Shown: piece by piece, positions 36,017 to 46,398 of the stretch | Layout: the number at the start of each line of letters is the position of its first letter | Position numbering within the stretch: the first letter of the stretch is position 1 | Source of the DNA: Idiomarina tyrosinivorans | Lineage (GTDB): Bacteria; Pseudomonadota; Gammaproteobacteria; Enterobacterales; Alteromonadaceae | Length of the DNA: 54,263 nt | Reading direction: 5' to 3' | Assembly: GCF_003987475.1 (NCBI RefSeq) | Contig: NZ_PIQH01000012.1 | Coordinates: forward strand, 1 to 54,263 | The notes under the pieces: generated by a model | What the model saw: only the letters and a program-made list of their open reading frames with translations | The model's database searches: none | Told to the model about the DNA's origin: nothing | Translations under genes and position numbers: made by a program

Positions 36017-37126
36017 ATGACACAGTTTACTTTACCCAATATTGAACCGCATGTATTGACCGAGTTGCTTGATGAAATTCGCGAGCTTCATCAACAAAGT
36101 GAAGCCGCGCTAATACAGCTCGAACAGTCGCCGCAGGACCAAGCGTTAGCTGCCAGCTTGTTCCGCGCAGTACACACCATTAAAGGCGACCTTGGTATTG
36201 TGGGTTTAAGCCCGATGATCACGCTTGTTGGTCACGCAGAGGATATGCTTAGTGCGTTTCGTAACGAGCAATTGCAATACTCCAGCCTAATCAGTGACAT
36301 TATTCTGACATTATTAGACCAAGTCGTCGATTTTGTTTCGCGCTGCCGCGACACTGACGTGATTGATTATCCAGAACATCGCTATCGCCAGTTTGGTAAA
36401 GATACCAACACCTTGCTGCAACAATCTGAAGAACAGCGCCAGCACACGTTACGCAAAATGCTTGCGGCACTTGATCCTAACCTCGTGCTGGACGAAGACT
36501 ATCACGAATTCAGCTCTGCTGCGTTAGATGAAGACAGTGACGACCCATTAGCGTTCGATTTGCATTTCTTCCGCGACATGATGGAAAACGTTGAGCGCCG
36601 TTCCTCTTATTGGCACGGTCGAGCTGAACGCCAAGTTAAAGTTGCACGGCTGATTAATCGCTTTGCTGATAGTCCAGTCGACGAAAAGCAACTAACGGCG
36701 GCCTGTTACCTCCACGATTTCGGCATGGGCTTCTTAAGCTTAGATCTGCTGCATCAACAGAGCCCGCTCAGTGACTCGCAGCGGCAACAAATCGAAAGCC
36801 ACGTGTACCTATCAGCGAAATTATTGGAGAATTTACCACAATGGAAGTCGGCCAAGATGATGGTACTGCAACATCATGAACAAGCCGATGGGCAAGGATA
36901 CCCGTTAGGACTTCGCGAAGATGAGATTTGCGATGGCGCAAAAATTCTCGCCATTGTTGACACCTTTGAGGCGATGACGCACGAGCGCGCTCATGAACAT
37001 CACATGAAGCGCCCGATACGTCGCTCGGTTGCCGAGATTAATCGCTTAGCAGGAACCCAGCTCAGTCCGTACTGGGTGACAGTTTTCAACGAGGCCATGC
37101 AAAGCCTGATGAGCGGCTGGCGTTAA
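36017..37126 (+). CDS. HPt domain fused to an HD-GYP-type domain
   Basis: 369 residues from ATG 36017; a GTG three codons earlier is possible. Residues 1-110 are a histidine phosphotransfer domain with the phosphoryl-accepting H53 in AVHTIKGD. A linker is followed by an HD-GYP-like phosphohydrolase domain: HD at 233-234, HHE at 286-288, DGxGYP with GYP at 294-296, and [12 protein letters not shown] near 317-328. The usual HDIGK is HDFGM here, so the lysine is lost; cyclic-di-GMP hydrolysis is likely but unproved. A phosphorelay controlling a phosphodiesterase is the natural reading. Its stop overlaps the parC stop (shared TTAA). Confidence 0.85.
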   Translation: MTQFTLPNIEPHVLTELLDEIRELHQQSEAALIQLEQSPQDQALAASLFRAVHTIKGDLGIVGLSPMITLVGHAEDMLSAFRNEQLQYSSLISDIILTLLDQVVDFVSRCRDTDVIDYPEHRYRQFGKDTNTLLQQSEEQRQHTLRKMLAALDPNLVLDEDYHEFSSAALDEDSDDPLAFDLHFFRDMMENVERRSSYWHGRAERQVKVARLINRFADSPVDEKQLTAACYLHDFGMGFLSLDLLHQQSPLSDSQRQQIESHVYLSAKLLENLPQWKSAKMMVLQHHEQADGQGYPLGLREDEICDGAKILAIVDTFEAMTHERAHEHHMKRPIRRSVAEINRLAGTQLSPYWVTVFNEAMQSLMSGWR

Positions 37127-39360
37127 TCCGCCGCCTCACCCGGCACAATCTCATCGACCCGCTGTAAACCGCGAGGAAGTTTATTGCCTCGACGTCCACG
37201 TTCACCACGGTAATGCTCGAGATCGTCTGGCTTCAAGGTTAACTTCCGTTTCCCTGCCAATAGCGTGACATCTGCGCCGCTCGCTACGGTCGCCGCAGCA
37301 ACGACATATTCTTCTCGGCTCTGCGCCCGTAGTGCGGGAATACTGATAAGTTTGTTGCCTTTCCCTTTGGCCAGTTGCGGTAAGTCTGCTACCGGGAATA
37401 CCAACATCCGGCCTTCGTTAGATACACACACCAAAAGATCTTTTTCAACATCAGCGACCGCCCTTGGCGGCAAGACTTTCGCCCCCGTCGGTAGGGTCAA
37501 AATGGCCTTACCGTTTTTGTTACGGCTGACCAAGTCACTGAACTGACAAATAAAGCCGTAGCCAGCGTCTGAAGCCAATAAGTAACGTTGGTCCGGATTA
37601 GCCATCATCACATGTTCGATGTTTTCGCCAGCTACCAAACTGAATCGGCCTGTTAACGGCTCGCCTTGGCTTCTTGCCGAAGGTAATAAGTGCGCTTCGC
37701 AGGAGAACGAGCGACCAGACGAATCAAGGAATACCACTGGCTGGTTGCTCTTACCTTCAGCCGACGCCATAAAGCTATCGCCTGATTTGTAGTTTAGGCT
37801 CGGCCCGTCAACATCATGCCCCTTCGCACATCGCACCCAGCCTTTATTCGATAACACCACGGTGACCGCTTCTGCCGGCGCTAAATCACGCTCTGATAGG
37901 GCTTTCGCTTCAGCGCGCTCAACCAAGGGTGAGCGGCGCTCGTCGCCATACTTCTCAGCATCGGCCAAAAGTTCTTTTTTGATCAGGGTTTTCAAACGGC
38001 GGTCAGAACCAAGAAGTGTCTCCAATTTCTCCCGCTCTTTGCTCAGCTCATCCTGCTCGCCGCGTAGCTTCATTTCTTCCAGCTTCGCTAAGTGGCGTAA
38101 TTTCAGCTCTAAAATGGCTTCGGCTTGGGTTTCTGTCAGCTTAAAGCGTTTAATCAGTTCCGCTTTCGGCTCGTCTTCATAACGAATAATCTCGATCACT
38201 TCATCGAGGTTTAGGTACGCAACCAATAAACCTTCGAGAATGTGCAGCCGCGCTAGGACTTTCTCTAAACGATGCTGTAACCGACGAGTAACAGTGATTT
38301 GGCGGAAATCCAGCCATTCTTTCAGGATCCCAACCAGAGGTTTAACCTGCGGCCGACCATCCAGCCCCAAAATGTTAAGGTTCACACGATATTGTTTTTC
38401 TAAATCGGTGGTCGCAAACAGATGCTTCATTAGCTGTTCGGTATCGACCCGATTCGAGCGCGGCACGATCACCAAACGGGTCGGGTTCTCATGGTCCGAC
38501 TCGTCTCTTAGATCAGACACTAGCGGTAACTTTTTCGCCTGCATCTGTTGGGCGATTTGCTCTAAAATGCGCGCTCCTGACGCTTGATGCGGCAACGCAG
38601 TGACGACAATTTCACCGTCGTCCTTGTGATAGATTGCGCGCATCTTAATGCTACCGCGACCACTTTCATACAGCTTCACTAAGTCACTTTGAGGCGTAAT
38701 AATTTCGGCATCAGTAGGGTAGTCTGGCGCCTTTAGAATCTCCATCACCTCAGACAATTCTGCGCCGGGTTTGTCTAACAACAAGGCACAAGCGTTCGCT
38801 ACTTCTCGGGCATTATGTGGCGGAATGTCAGTGGCCATACCTACGGCAATCCCGGTCACACCGTTTAGCAAAATATGTGGCAAGCGCGCCGGTAATACCT
38901 TCGGCTCCTTCATCGTGCCATCAAAATTTGGCACCCAATCCACGGTGCCCTGCCCTAACTCGCTTAGCAGTACCTCACTAAATTTTGATAGTCGTGCTTC
39001 GGTGTAACGCATTGCCGCGAACGATTTAGGGTCATCAGCAGAGCCCCAATTACCTTGACCGTCAACCAGTGGATAACGATAAGAAAACGGTTGTGCCATC
39101 AGCACCATGGCTTCGTAACATGCACTATCGCCGTGTGGATGAAATTTACCGAGGACATCGCCCACCGTACGTGCGGACTTTTTATATTTTGCCAGCGCTG
39201 ATAAGCCTAACTCTGACATCGCGTACACGATCCGACGTTGCACTGGCTTTAAGCCATCGCCAATATGCGGCAACGCCCGATCTTTGATGACATACATCGA
39301 GTAATTTAAGTAGGCCTCTTCGGTGAAGCGGCTTAACGGTCGTTGTTCGACTGCTTCCAT
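37123..39360 (-). CDS. parC: DNA topoisomerase IV subunit A
   Basis: Breakage-reunion subunit of the decatenase that separates daughter chromosomes. I start at the second ATG (39360), five bases after AGGA; the first ATG is too close to the SD. It has 745 residues. The catalytic tyrosine is in [13 protein letters not shown] near residue 118. The quinolone-resistance region [17 protein letters not shown] near residues 75-92 shows serine at the usual resistance position. Beta-pinwheel repeats fill residues 490-740. It lies 44 bases downstream of parE. Confidence 0.97.
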   Translation of the reverse strand: MEAVEQRPLSRFTEEAYLNYSMYVIKDRALPHIGDGLKPVQRRIVYAMSELGLSALAKYKKSARTVGDVLGKFHPHGDSACYEAMVLMAQPFSYRYPLVDGQGNWGSADDPKSFAAMRYTEARLSKFSEVLLSELGQGTVDWVPNFDGTMKEPKVLPARLPHILLNGVTGIAVGMATDIPPHNAREVANACALLLDKPGAELSEVMEILKAPDYPTDAEIITPQSDLVKLYESGRGSIKMRAIYHKDDGEIVVTALPHQASGARILEQIAQQMQAKKLPLVSDLRDESDHENPTRLVIVPRSNRVDTEQLMKHLFATTDLEKQYRVNLNILGLDGRPQVKPLVGILKEWLDFRQITVTRRLQHRLEKVLARLHILEGLLVAYLNLDEVIEIIRYEDEPKAELIKRFKLTETQAEAILELKLRHLAKLEEMKLRGEQDELSKEREKLETLLGSDRRLKTLIKKELLADAEKYGDERRSPLVERAEAKALSERDLAPAEAVTVVLSNKGWVRCAKGHDVDGPSLNYKSGDSFMASAEGKSNQPVVFLDSSGRSFSCEAHLLPSARSQGEPLTGRFSLVAGENIEHVMMANPDQRYLLASDAGYGFICQFSDLVSRNKNGKAILTLPTGAKVLPPRAVADVEKDLLVCVSNEGRMLVFPVADLPQLAKGKGNKLISIPALRAQSREEYVVAAATVASGADVTLLAGKRKLTLKPDDLEHYRGERGRRGNKLPRGLQRVDEIVPGEAAD

Positions 39361-39383
39361 TGACATCCTTTCCAGCCCCCTCG

Positions 39384-41276
39384 TTATACTTCCGCCAGAT
39401 CGGCAAGATTGCCTTTACTCTCTAACCAGTCGCGACGGTCAGAGGAGCGCTTTTTCGCTAATAACATATCCATAATTTCTTCCATCGCTTCCGCGTCGTC
39501 GATGGTTAACTGCACCAGCCGACGAGTATTCGGGTCCATGGTAGTTTCGCGTAATTGCAGCGGGTTCATTTCACCCAACCCTTTAAAGCGCTGGACATTC
39601 ACTTTGCCTTTGCGATTCTCGGCTTCAATGCGGTCTAAAATCCCTTGTTTTTCTTCTTCATCAAGTGCGTAGAAGACTTCCTTACCGACATCAATACGGT
39701 ACAGTGGCGGCATCGCCACAAAAATATGGCCGTTTTCTACGAGCGGACGGAAGTGCTTAACAAATAACGCACATAACAAGGTAGCTATATGTAGCCCATC
39801 AGAATCGGCATCGGCAAGAATACAAATTTTGCCGTAGCGCAGTTTTTCCAAATCAATCGAGTCGGGGTCGACCCCGATCGCAACAGAGATGTCATGAATC
39901 TCTTGCGACGCTAAAATTTGCCCAGGATCAACTTCCCAGGTGTTCAAAATTTTTCCGCGCAAGGGCATCACCGCTTGATATTCGCGATCACGTGCCTGCT
40001 TCGCCGAGCCGCCGGCAGAGTCCCCCTCTACCAGGAACAACTCACCCAAGGCTGGATCCTGGCTTGAACAGTCGGTCAGTTTGCCCGGTAATGCAGGGCC
40101 CTGCGTGACCTTTTTCCGTACCACTTTCTTAGCCGCGCGCAAGCGCCGCTGGGCATTGTTGATACACAGGTCAGCCAGCAGTTCCGCTTGCTCAGTGTGT
40201 TCGTTAAGCCAGAGGCTGAAGGCGTCTTTCACCACACCAGATACAAATGCTGAACACTGCCGCGATGACAGGCGTTCTTTGGTTTGCCCAGCAAACTGTG
40301 GATCCTGCATCTTGACCGACAGAATGTAGCTACACCGCTCCCAGATATCGTCTGGCGTCAGTTTGACGCCGCGTGGTAGCAAATTACGGAACTCGCAAAA
40401 CTCTCGCATCGCCTCCAGCAAGCCTTGGCGTAGACCGTTAACGTGGGTCCCACCCTGCGGCGTCGGAATCAGGTTGACGTAACTCTCTTCCACCGACTCG
40501 CCGCCCTCTGGTAACCACGTCACCGCCCACTCGACCGCCTCAGTTTTGCCATTGAGTTGGCCAATAAAGGGGTCTTGCGGCAGTGTTTCTAGTTCGCGTA
40601 CGGCTTCACGCAGGTAATCTCGCAAGCCATCCTCATAGCACCACTGCGTTTCGTTGTCGTCGACCTTGTTTCGGAAGGTAATGGTTAAACCTGGACACAA
40701 CACCGCTTTTGCTCGGAGGATATGGGTCAGCTTCAATACCGAAAATTTTCCGGAATCAAAATATTTTGGATCTGGCCAAAAATGCACCCGGGTACCGGTA
40801 TTGCGCTTCCCGCAACTTCCAGTAACGGTTAAATCACTGACCTTATCACCATTCTCATAAGCCATCTCATAAACTTGGCCATCACGCCGAATGGTCAATT
40901 CTACCCGTGTAGAGAGCGCATTCACGACTGAGATACCGACGCCGTGCAAACCACCCGAAAACTGGTAGTTTTTATTAGAGAATTTACCCCCAGCGTGGAG
41001 TTTGCTCATGATCAGTTCAACGCCAGGTAGCCCTTCTTCAGGATGCACATCAACGGGCATACCGCGGCCATCATCGATAACTTCCAATGACTGATCTTGG
41101 TGCAGGATTACGGTCAAATTACGCGCATGCCCTGCCAACGCTTCGTCGACACTGTTATCAATGACTTCTTGGCCTAAGTGATTGGGACGCGTGGTATCGG
41201 TATACATCCCTGGACGGCGTTTGACCGGTTCTAAACCGTTCAGTACCTCAATTGAATCCGCTTTATAGTCTGTCAT
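39384..41276 (-). CDS. parE: DNA topoisomerase IV subunit B
   Basis: ATPase subunit of topoisomerase IV. ATG 41276 ([21 protein letters not shown]) gives 630 residues, the standard length; the longer frame adds 13 residues of non-family sequence. The GHKL ATP site includes [12 protein letters not shown] and [14 protein letters not shown]. The TOPRIM motifs EGDSAGG and DADSDG lie near residues 410 and 490. It is cotranscribed with parC and follows the yqiA-yqiB-nudF genes as in enterics. Confidence 0.97.
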   Translation of the reverse strand: MTDYKADSIEVLNGLEPVKRRPGMYTDTTRPNHLGQEVIDNSVDEALAGHARNLTVILHQDQSLEVIDDGRGMPVDVHPEEGLPGVELIMSKLHAGGKFSNKNYQFSGGLHGVGISVVNALSTRVELTIRRDGQVYEMAYENGDKVSDLTVTGSCGKRNTGTRVHFWPDPKYFDSGKFSVLKLTHILRAKAVLCPGLTITFRNKVDDNETQWCYEDGLRDYLREAVRELETLPQDPFIGQLNGKTEAVEWAVTWLPEGGESVEESYVNLIPTPQGGTHVNGLRQGLLEAMREFCEFRNLLPRGVKLTPDDIWERCSYILSVKMQDPQFAGQTKERLSSRQCSAFVSGVVKDAFSLWLNEHTEQAELLADLCINNAQRRLRAAKKVVRKKVTQGPALPGKLTDCSSQDPALGELFLVEGDSAGGSAKQARDREYQAVMPLRGKILNTWEVDPGQILASQEIHDISVAIGVDPDSIDLEKLRYGKICILADADSDGLHIATLLCALFVKHFRPLVENGHIFVAMPPLYRIDVGKEVFYALDEEEKQGILDRIEAENRKGKVNVQRFKGLGEMNPLQLRETTMDPNTRRLVQLTIDDAEAMEEIMDMLLAKKRSSDRRDWLESKGNLADLAEV

Positions 41277-41364
41277 GCGTCTCTTTTTATCATTATTCGG
41301 TCGCTTGCTGACCATGGTGAGAATGTCTACAAATGTACAATTAACTCTGTGCTATTTGAAGTGT

Positions 41365-41943
41365 TCAGCGACAAAATTGCGCAATCGCTTTGCTATATTT
41401 TTGAAATCCTTGAAAACGATGATCACCGCCATGCTCAAATATCATTCGCTGGCGTTGATAGTAACGGCGTGTCAGTTCAGCTGGCAATACCTCATCGGCA
41501 CTTTGTACTAACACCAAAGCATCGACCTCATCGCTGCGTTGTTCTGCCAACTCTGCCAGTGCTGCAACATCGTCCGCGGTTAGCTGGTATTGACACTGTA
41601 AGTATGGATGAAAACGCGAGCCTGCTCGCGACTGCATAATTTCGCTCAAATCAACCAACGGGTTAATCAACACCGCGCGCCTTTGCCAGCGGCTAGCCAG
41701 AGCATGAGCACACAAACCGCCCATGGAGCTGCCAATAAATACCACATTCGGTTGACTCCAGCGCGGTGCCTGTTGGTTAAAGTAATCGCTCATTTCGCGC
41801 CATTTAGGCGGCAATTGCGGAATCTCGACACTGTGCCCGAAGTTCTCAGCCCAGTGTCGTAACTGTTGCGCTTTTTGTGACTGCGGAGAGCTTTCGAAAC
41901 CATGTAGCACAACCCAATGCGCCCGCTGCGACGCGTCAGTCAT
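41365..41943 (-). CDS. yqiA: YqiA/YcfP-family alpha/beta-hydrolase (esterase)
   Basis: Small alpha/beta-hydrolase with esterase activity in the Escherichia coli homologue. The 192 residues include the N-terminal strand VVLHGFESSPQSQKA, the nucleophile elbow GSSMGG near residue 72, aspartate in SADEVLP near 150 and histidine in HGGDHRFQGF near 173, a complete Ser-Asp-His triad. The start overlaps the yqiB stop by four bases. It sits 88 bases upstream of parE, its usual neighbour. Confidence 0.9.
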   Translation of the reverse strand: MTDASQRAHWVVLHGFESSPQSQKAQQLRHWAENFGHSVEIPQLPPKWREMSDYFNQQAPRWSQPNVVFIGSSMGGLCAHALASRWQRRAVLINPLVDLSEIMQSRAGSRFHPYLQCQYQLTADDVAALAELAEQRSDEVDALVLVQSADEVLPAELTRRYYQRQRMIFEHGGDHRFQGFQKYSKAIAQFCR

Positions 41944-42380
41944 AGGGCTAATTCTGCCTCACCATGGCGTCTACAGAGCAGCAACCAATCCGCCAGAAAA
42001 CGATTGCTCTGGTGTTTTTCGTCGGCATGTCGCATGGCTTTATTGGGTTGCGGATAATTCGCCGCGAGCCGCGATACACCTTGTGTTTCGATCACTTCGG
42101 CCATTCTCGCGTCATGGTAAAGCCGCACCACCAGCCGCGGCTGCAAATAATCAGCAACCGACTTTTGTTGCAGTTCAATACGCACGTCAGAGGTGTAGCG
42201 CGATTCGGTCACTAGCGAGATCGAATAACAACCACTGGCTCCGATACGGACCCGGCAGGGCTCCTCGCGGTCATCGGGCATCAGCCTAACTAGCTGGGCA
42301 TAATTCATCTCTGCTAATCGGTGCAGTCCCGCAACATCGACCACATAGCGACGCTGGGAACGGCTTACTGCGCTATTCAA
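41940..42380 (-). CDS. yqiB: DUF1249 protein (YqiB)
   Basis: 146 residues from a TTG start with GAGGA about eight bases upstream. Typical DUF1249 features are visible: an N-terminal YVVDVAGLHRLAEMNYAQL segment, SLVTESRYTSD near residue 57, the ARMAEVIETQGV motif near 93, and an Asn/Lys-rich HADEKHQSNRFLADWL near the end. The function is unknown. Its conserved place in the nudF-yqiB-yqiA-parE cluster supports the name. Confidence 0.9.
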   Translation of the reverse strand: MNSAVSRSQRRYVVDVAGLHRLAEMNYAQLVRLMPDDREEPCRVRIGASGCYSISLVTESRYTSDVRIELQQKSVADYLQPRLVVRLYHDARMAEVIETQGVSRLAANYPQPNKAMRHADEKHQSNRFLADWLLLCRRHGEAELAL

Positions 42381-42393
42381 GTGAGCTTCCTCG

Positions 42394-43035
42394 TTATTTT
42401 GTTAACCATTGCTGTTGATGTAGTTGAAACCACTGTAATCCTATCACACTGGCGGCATTATCAATCTTGCCTTGCTCTAGCATATCCATCACTACGGTTC
42501 GCGCCAAGCGATGGACTTTAATGTCTTCATGCTCGGCATCCAAACCCGCCAATTTGTGACCATGGCTCGCATCAACATCAGCGATGTAGATATGAATACG
42601 CTCAGTCGTTCCTCCGGGGCTTGATAAATAGCTTAACGCATAGGTCAAGTCTGCCTGTTGGATTCCGGTTTCTTCAGACAGTTCACGCATCGCCACTTGC
42701 TCTAAGGTCTCTCCCTCATCAATCATTCCTGCGACAAATTCGTACAACCAAGGACTATCACTGGTTTCCATTGCGCCAACACGAAACTGCTCCAACACTA
42801 CCATTTCGTCGCGCTGACGGTCATACGGAATCACCATCACCGCGTGCCCGCGCCGCATCACTTCGCGCTCTATCCAAGGCGTCCATCCCCCAGCAAATAA
42901 GCGGTGCCTTAAGGTCCACTTTTCCGTCGTTAAAAAGCCTTGATATAAGGGCTGTTTAGCCTTAACTTCTACATCATCCAAAGAAAATTCAGCGCGTTCG
43001 CCGATCGCTTTATTATTTGATTTCGTACCATTCAC
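42394..43035 (-). CDS. nudF: ADP-ribose pyrophosphatase (Nudix)
   Basis: Nudix hydrolase cleaving ADP-ribose to AMP and ribose 5-phosphate. The Nudix box runs G-x5-E-x7-REx2EExG in GMIDEGETLEQVAMRELSEE and onward near residue 105. The following SSPGGTTERIHIY and the C-terminal GKIDNAASVIGLQWFQLH are specific to the NudF/TrgB group. It has 213 residues. It is divergent from tolC, the enteric arrangement, and probably heads the nudF-yqiB-yqiA transcript. Confidence 0.94.
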   Translation of the reverse strand: MNGTKSNNKAIGERAEFSLDDVEVKAKQPLYQGFLTTEKWTLRHRLFAGGWTPWIEREVMRRGHAVMVIPYDRQRDEMVVLEQFRVGAMETSDSPWLYEFVAGMIDEGETLEQVAMRELSEETGIQQADLTYALSYLSSPGGTTERIHIYIADVDASHGHKLAGLDAEHEDIKVHRLARTVVMDMLEQGKIDNAASVIGLQWFQLHQQQWLTK

Positions 43036-43219
43036 TGCGTCACCTGCTTGCTGTTAATGTCCGATTTCAACATTCTGTTACACTTAGCCAAGTTCTTTTA
43101 CCAACTTTACCTTAAGGTGCGGCGACTAAACAGATAAACTAGTAATCATTCACGGGTGTATGTAAAATAGGTTCTATTGATCGAGCACCACATCCTTTTG
43201 CAATAGGGACTCATTGAAA

Positions 43220-44590
43220 ATGAAAAAGCATTTATTATCAGCGTTGGTCGGTTTAGCTCTTGGTTCTGTTTCGATGACCTCTAGTGCCGATGACTTAAAA
43301 GACGTTTATCAGTTAGCACTAAAGAACGACCCAACCTTACTGCGTGCGGCAGCACTAAAAAATGCTGCGCAACAAAAAATTGATATCGCCGACTCAGCGT
43401 TTTGGCCACAAGTGACCGGTAGTGTAGGTTACAACAAGTCAATGCGGGAAAGTGTGCAGGCGAACGATAGCGGCCAGCTTTTTACTTACGACCTAGATTC
43501 AACCTCGTTCGATTACGGCGTAACGCTGAATCAAAGCGTTTTTGATTGGGGTGTCTGGAAAAACGCTGATATTGCAGATAAACAAGCCTACCAAGCAGAG
43601 GTCAATTATCGCAATGCTCAACAAGAGCTGATGCTCCGGGTTGTGAATGCGTACTTTGCCGTGTTGCAAGCAAAAGACGATTTAGCCTTTGCACAAGCAG
43701 AAAAAAAAGCGATCGCGCGCCAGCTAGAGCAGACTAAACAGCGTTTTTCTGTAGGTTTAACCGCAATTACCGATGTCCATGAAGCACAAGCGCAATACGA
43801 CAGTGCTGTGGCGCGTGAAATCAAAGCACAAAATGCGGTTTTGGTAGCGCGCGAAGGTTTACGTGAAATCACTGGGCAACAACACAACGATTTAGCCACA
43901 CTCGACACCAAAAGCTTTTCTCCAGCTAAGCCTCAGCCGGCTGAAGTGCAACAATGGGTGAAAATTGCCGAAGAAAAGAATCTGTCCTTGATGGCTGAAA
44001 AAATTGGTGTCGAAATCGCTCAACAACAAATTGATTTAGCACAGACGGGTCATTATCCAACAGTGTCACTGCAGGCACGTTACTCTGCCTCGAATTCTGA
44101 GAGTACTATTTCGATTCAGAACCAAGAGCAAACCACCGATTTACCAACGCTAGACACCAAGTCCATCGGTGTGCAAGTTGACGTACCGATTTTCTCTGGA
44201 TTCCGTACCTCGTCAGAAGTTGAACAAGCGCGTTTTAACTACGTTGCGAGTTCTCAACAGATGACACAAGTGTACCGTAATGTGCAACGTAATGTGCGTT
44301 CTGCATACTATGACGTCGTTGCCTCACTCGCCAGTATCAACGCCTTTGAGCAAGCTGTAGTTTCAGCAGAAAGTGCGTTAAAAGCGACGCAGGCGGGTTT
44401 TGAAGTGGGTACTCGTACTATCGTCGACGTATTAGATAGTACCCGTAACCTTTACAACGCTAAGCGTAACTTGTCGCAGGCACGCTACGGTTACATCCGT
44501 CAGATCTTGACCCTTGAACAAGCCGCGGGAAATATTAGCGAAGAAGACTTATTGGCTATCAATGCCAGCTTAAAAGAGACGGCTCAGTAA
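43220..44590 (+). CDS. tolC: Outer-membrane efflux channel TolC
   Basis: Trimeric outer-membrane duct for tripartite efflux pumps and type I secretion. I prefer ATG 43220 (MKKHLLSALVGLALG) over the TTG six bases earlier; AGGGA lies ten bases upstream. It has 456 residues with a signal peptide ending near SSA. The two OEP repeats include QRFSVGLTAITDVHEAQAQ near residue 177 and GFEVGTRTIVDVLDSTRNL near 397, the paired coiled-coil landmarks. It is divergent from nudF and followed by a strong terminator. Confidence 0.96.
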   Translation: MKKHLLSALVGLALGSVSMTSSADDLKDVYQLALKNDPTLLRAAALKNAAQQKIDIADSAFWPQVTGSVGYNKSMRESVQANDSGQLFTYDLDSTSFDYGVTLNQSVFDWGVWKNADIADKQAYQAEVNYRNAQQELMLRVVNAYFAVLQAKDDLAFAQAEKKAIARQLEQTKQRFSVGLTAITDVHEAQAQYDSAVAREIKAQNAVLVAREGLREITGQQHNDLATLDTKSFSPAKPQPAEVQQWVKIAEEKNLSLMAEKIGVEIAQQQIDLAQTGHYPTVSLQARYSASNSESTISIQNQEQTTDLPTLDTKSIGVQVDVPIFSGFRTSSEVEQARFNYVASSQQMTQVYRNVQRNVRSAYYDVVASLASINAFEQAVVSAESALKATQAGFEVGTRTIVDVLDSTRNLYNAKRNLSQARYGYIRQILTLEQAAGNISEEDLLAINASLKETAQ

Positions 44591-44620
44591 TTAACGTTTT
44601 CTTAATAATGACTGCATCCT

Positions 44621-44649
44621 GGGGGCCATTCGTGGCTCCCTTTTTTTTT
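44621..44649 (+). terminator. Rho-independent terminator of tolC
   Basis: GGGGGCCA and TGGCTCCC form an 8-bp stem with one G-T pair around a TTCG tetraloop (44629-44632), followed by nine T residues. A textbook terminator about 30 bases after the tolC stop. Confidence 0.95.
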
Positions 44650-44713
44650 CATTCTTTGAAAACTCAGGCATACTATAGCCATCAGAGATAACAGCAACAG
44701 ATAAAGACCGCTT

Positions 44714-45655
44714 GTGGCAAAACATCATCCCAATAAAAAACCCCCTTTCGAATGGCGCTTTCTCCACCCTCGCTTTTGGCTAACGTGGGTTGGTGTGATT
44801 ATTTTGTACCTTATTTCGTGGTTACCTTATCGCTTGCAAATAGCGATGGGCAAAGGCTTAGGTACGCTGTTTTATAAGTTCATGAAACGCCGTGTAAACA
44901 TTGCACGACGCAACCTGCAGCTGTGCTTTCCCGATTGGTCAGAAGACAAAATTGAAGCGCTGGTTAAAGAAAATATGCAAAATACTGGGGTCGCCTACTT
45001 CGAAATCGGCATGGCTTGGTGGTGGCCAGACTGGCGCGTAAAGCGCAAACTCTTTATTCATGACCAGCAGTATTTACAGCAGGCTCAACAAGATGGAGAG
45101 GGAGTACTATTACTGCTATTTCACTTTCTCAGTTTGGAAATGCAAGCCCGCCTACAGGGTTTCATTCAACCGGCGGTTGGTCTCTATCGGCCACATAACA
45201 ACGCGGTAATGGAGTTTCTCCAAACCCGCGGACGCGGTCGCTCAAACAAATACTTGATTCGTAAAAAAGATGTAAAGGGCATGCTTTCCGCTATTGATCA
45301 TGGTGAGATCTCGGCCTACCTTCCGGATCAAGATTACGGTCGCAAACGGGTAGAATTCGTGCCATTTTTTGCCGTGCCTGATGCCTCAACCACCACAGGT
45401 ACATTATTGTTTGCTGCCAATGCACGCTGTAAAGTGATGGCCAGCACCTGTTACCGGCGCAAAGATGGCAAAGGTTACGATGTGTATTTTCATAAACCAT
45501 TGGAGAACTTCCCCAGTGGCGACGATAAAGCAGATGTAACCCGTATTAATCAACTGGTTGAAGAAGCGGTTTTACAAGCCCCCAGTCAATACCTCTGGGT
45601 TCATCGGCGCTTTAAAACTCGACCAGAAAAAGACATGCCAAGCTACTACTCGTAA
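44714..45655 (+). CDS. Lipid A late acyltransferase (LpxL/HtrB-like)
   Basis: Inner-membrane enzyme adding a secondary acyl chain to Kdo2-lipid IVA. The 313 residues start with GTG (SD weak, AAGAC). There is an N-terminal membrane helix (WLTWVGVIILYLISWLPY), the catalytic H-x4-E motif in LLFHFLSLEMQ near residue 137, and the LpxL-type motif VGLYRPHNN near 155, with DQDYGRKRVEFVPFFAVP near 203. LpxL is favoured over LpxM by the YRPHNN motif, but paralogues are common, so I give no gene symbol. Confidence 0.88.
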   Translation: MAKHHPNKKPPFEWRFLHPRFWLTWVGVIILYLISWLPYRLQIAMGKGLGTLFYKFMKRRVNIARRNLQLCFPDWSEDKIEALVKENMQNTGVAYFEIGMAWWWPDWRVKRKLFIHDQQYLQQAQQDGEGVLLLLFHFLSLEMQARLQGFIQPAVGLYRPHNNAVMEFLQTRGRGRSNKYLIRKKDVKGMLSAIDHGEISAYLPDQDYGRKRVEFVPFFAVPDASTTTGTLLFAANARCKVMASTCYRRKDGKGYDVYFHKPLENFPSGDDKADVTRINQLVEEAVLQAPSQYLWVHRRFKTRPEKDMPSYYS

Positions 45656-45672
45656 CTGGCTAGGAGGCTTGC

Positions 45673-46398
45673 TTGCCAAAGCAGCGTGACAAGACATTAA
45701 CCGCATCACAGATCACCATTATTATTTTAGTGATCATTATCGGCTTATTGTTAATTATTCTCCGAGAGCAATGGGCAACGGGCACTGACACCGCTGTTAT
45801 CGACGGCCAATCGATCGGTTTTGCCGAGCGACCGCGGGTTCGCGAAGAACCGATAAAAAATTTGCACGATGAGATTTCACGCTTCTTTAGTCACATTGCC
45901 ACGTCGTTGACACCGGGCGCTAATGACTCGAGTATTTACGTGATTGAACTGGCGCAATCGCAAAAGACCTTAGAGCAGGTTATTGCATCTCTGCCTCGGC
46001 GCAATGATGCTGATAAAGATTGGCGCGGAGAGCCCGACCAACATTGGTTTATGGAAGGGGAAACCATTAAGCAACGGCTCGAGGAGATTGCGCGTGACTA
46101 CCATGTTAATTTTATTTGGTGGTTAAGCCGCGATTATATCGTTAAATCCCCCTTTAATATCGATGACACCTTTGTCGGCGCGGTTAACCAAGTTGCCGAA
46201 ACGGTAAAACACGACTTCATGGTACCGGTACACGCATACTACTGCTTTCCACAGAATACTTTGGTAGTCACCGAGGCGGAAGATGTGAAAGCCATGACCC
46301 ACGACTGCCCACCAGTAGAGCGCTTGCTGTACCCAAACCAACAACAGCCGCAAGCGCCTAAAGCGCAAGCTAAAACCAATCTACAGTTGAAACACTGA
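45673..46398 (+). CDS. Membrane-anchored TcpQ-domain-like protein
   Basis: 241 residues from a TTG start with a strong AGGAGG five bases upstream. One N-terminal membrane helix (ITIIILVIIIGLLLIIL, about 14-30) leads to a periplasmic part. Residues 125-180 (HWFMEGETIKQRLEEIARDY, WWLSRDYIV, DDTFVGAVNQVAETV) fit the TcpQ-like domain found in pilus and secretin accessory proteins, where a W-x-L-rich fold precedes a C-terminal strand. The C-tail is Gln/Pro-rich. No pilus genes are nearby. It sits 17 bases after the lipid A acyltransferase. Its end overlaps glnE by 18 bases. Confidence 0.6.
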   Translation: MPKQRDKTLTASQITIIILVIIIGLLLIILREQWATGTDTAVIDGQSIGFAERPRVREEPIKNLHDEISRFFSHIATSLTPGANDSSIYVIELAQSQKTLEQVIASLPRRNDADKDWRGEPDQHWFMEGETIKQRLEEIARDYHVNFIWWLSRDYIVKSPFNIDDTFVGAVNQVAETVKHDFMVPVHAYYCFPQNTLVVTEAEDVKAMTHDCPPVERLLYPNQQQPQAPKAQAKTNLQLKH

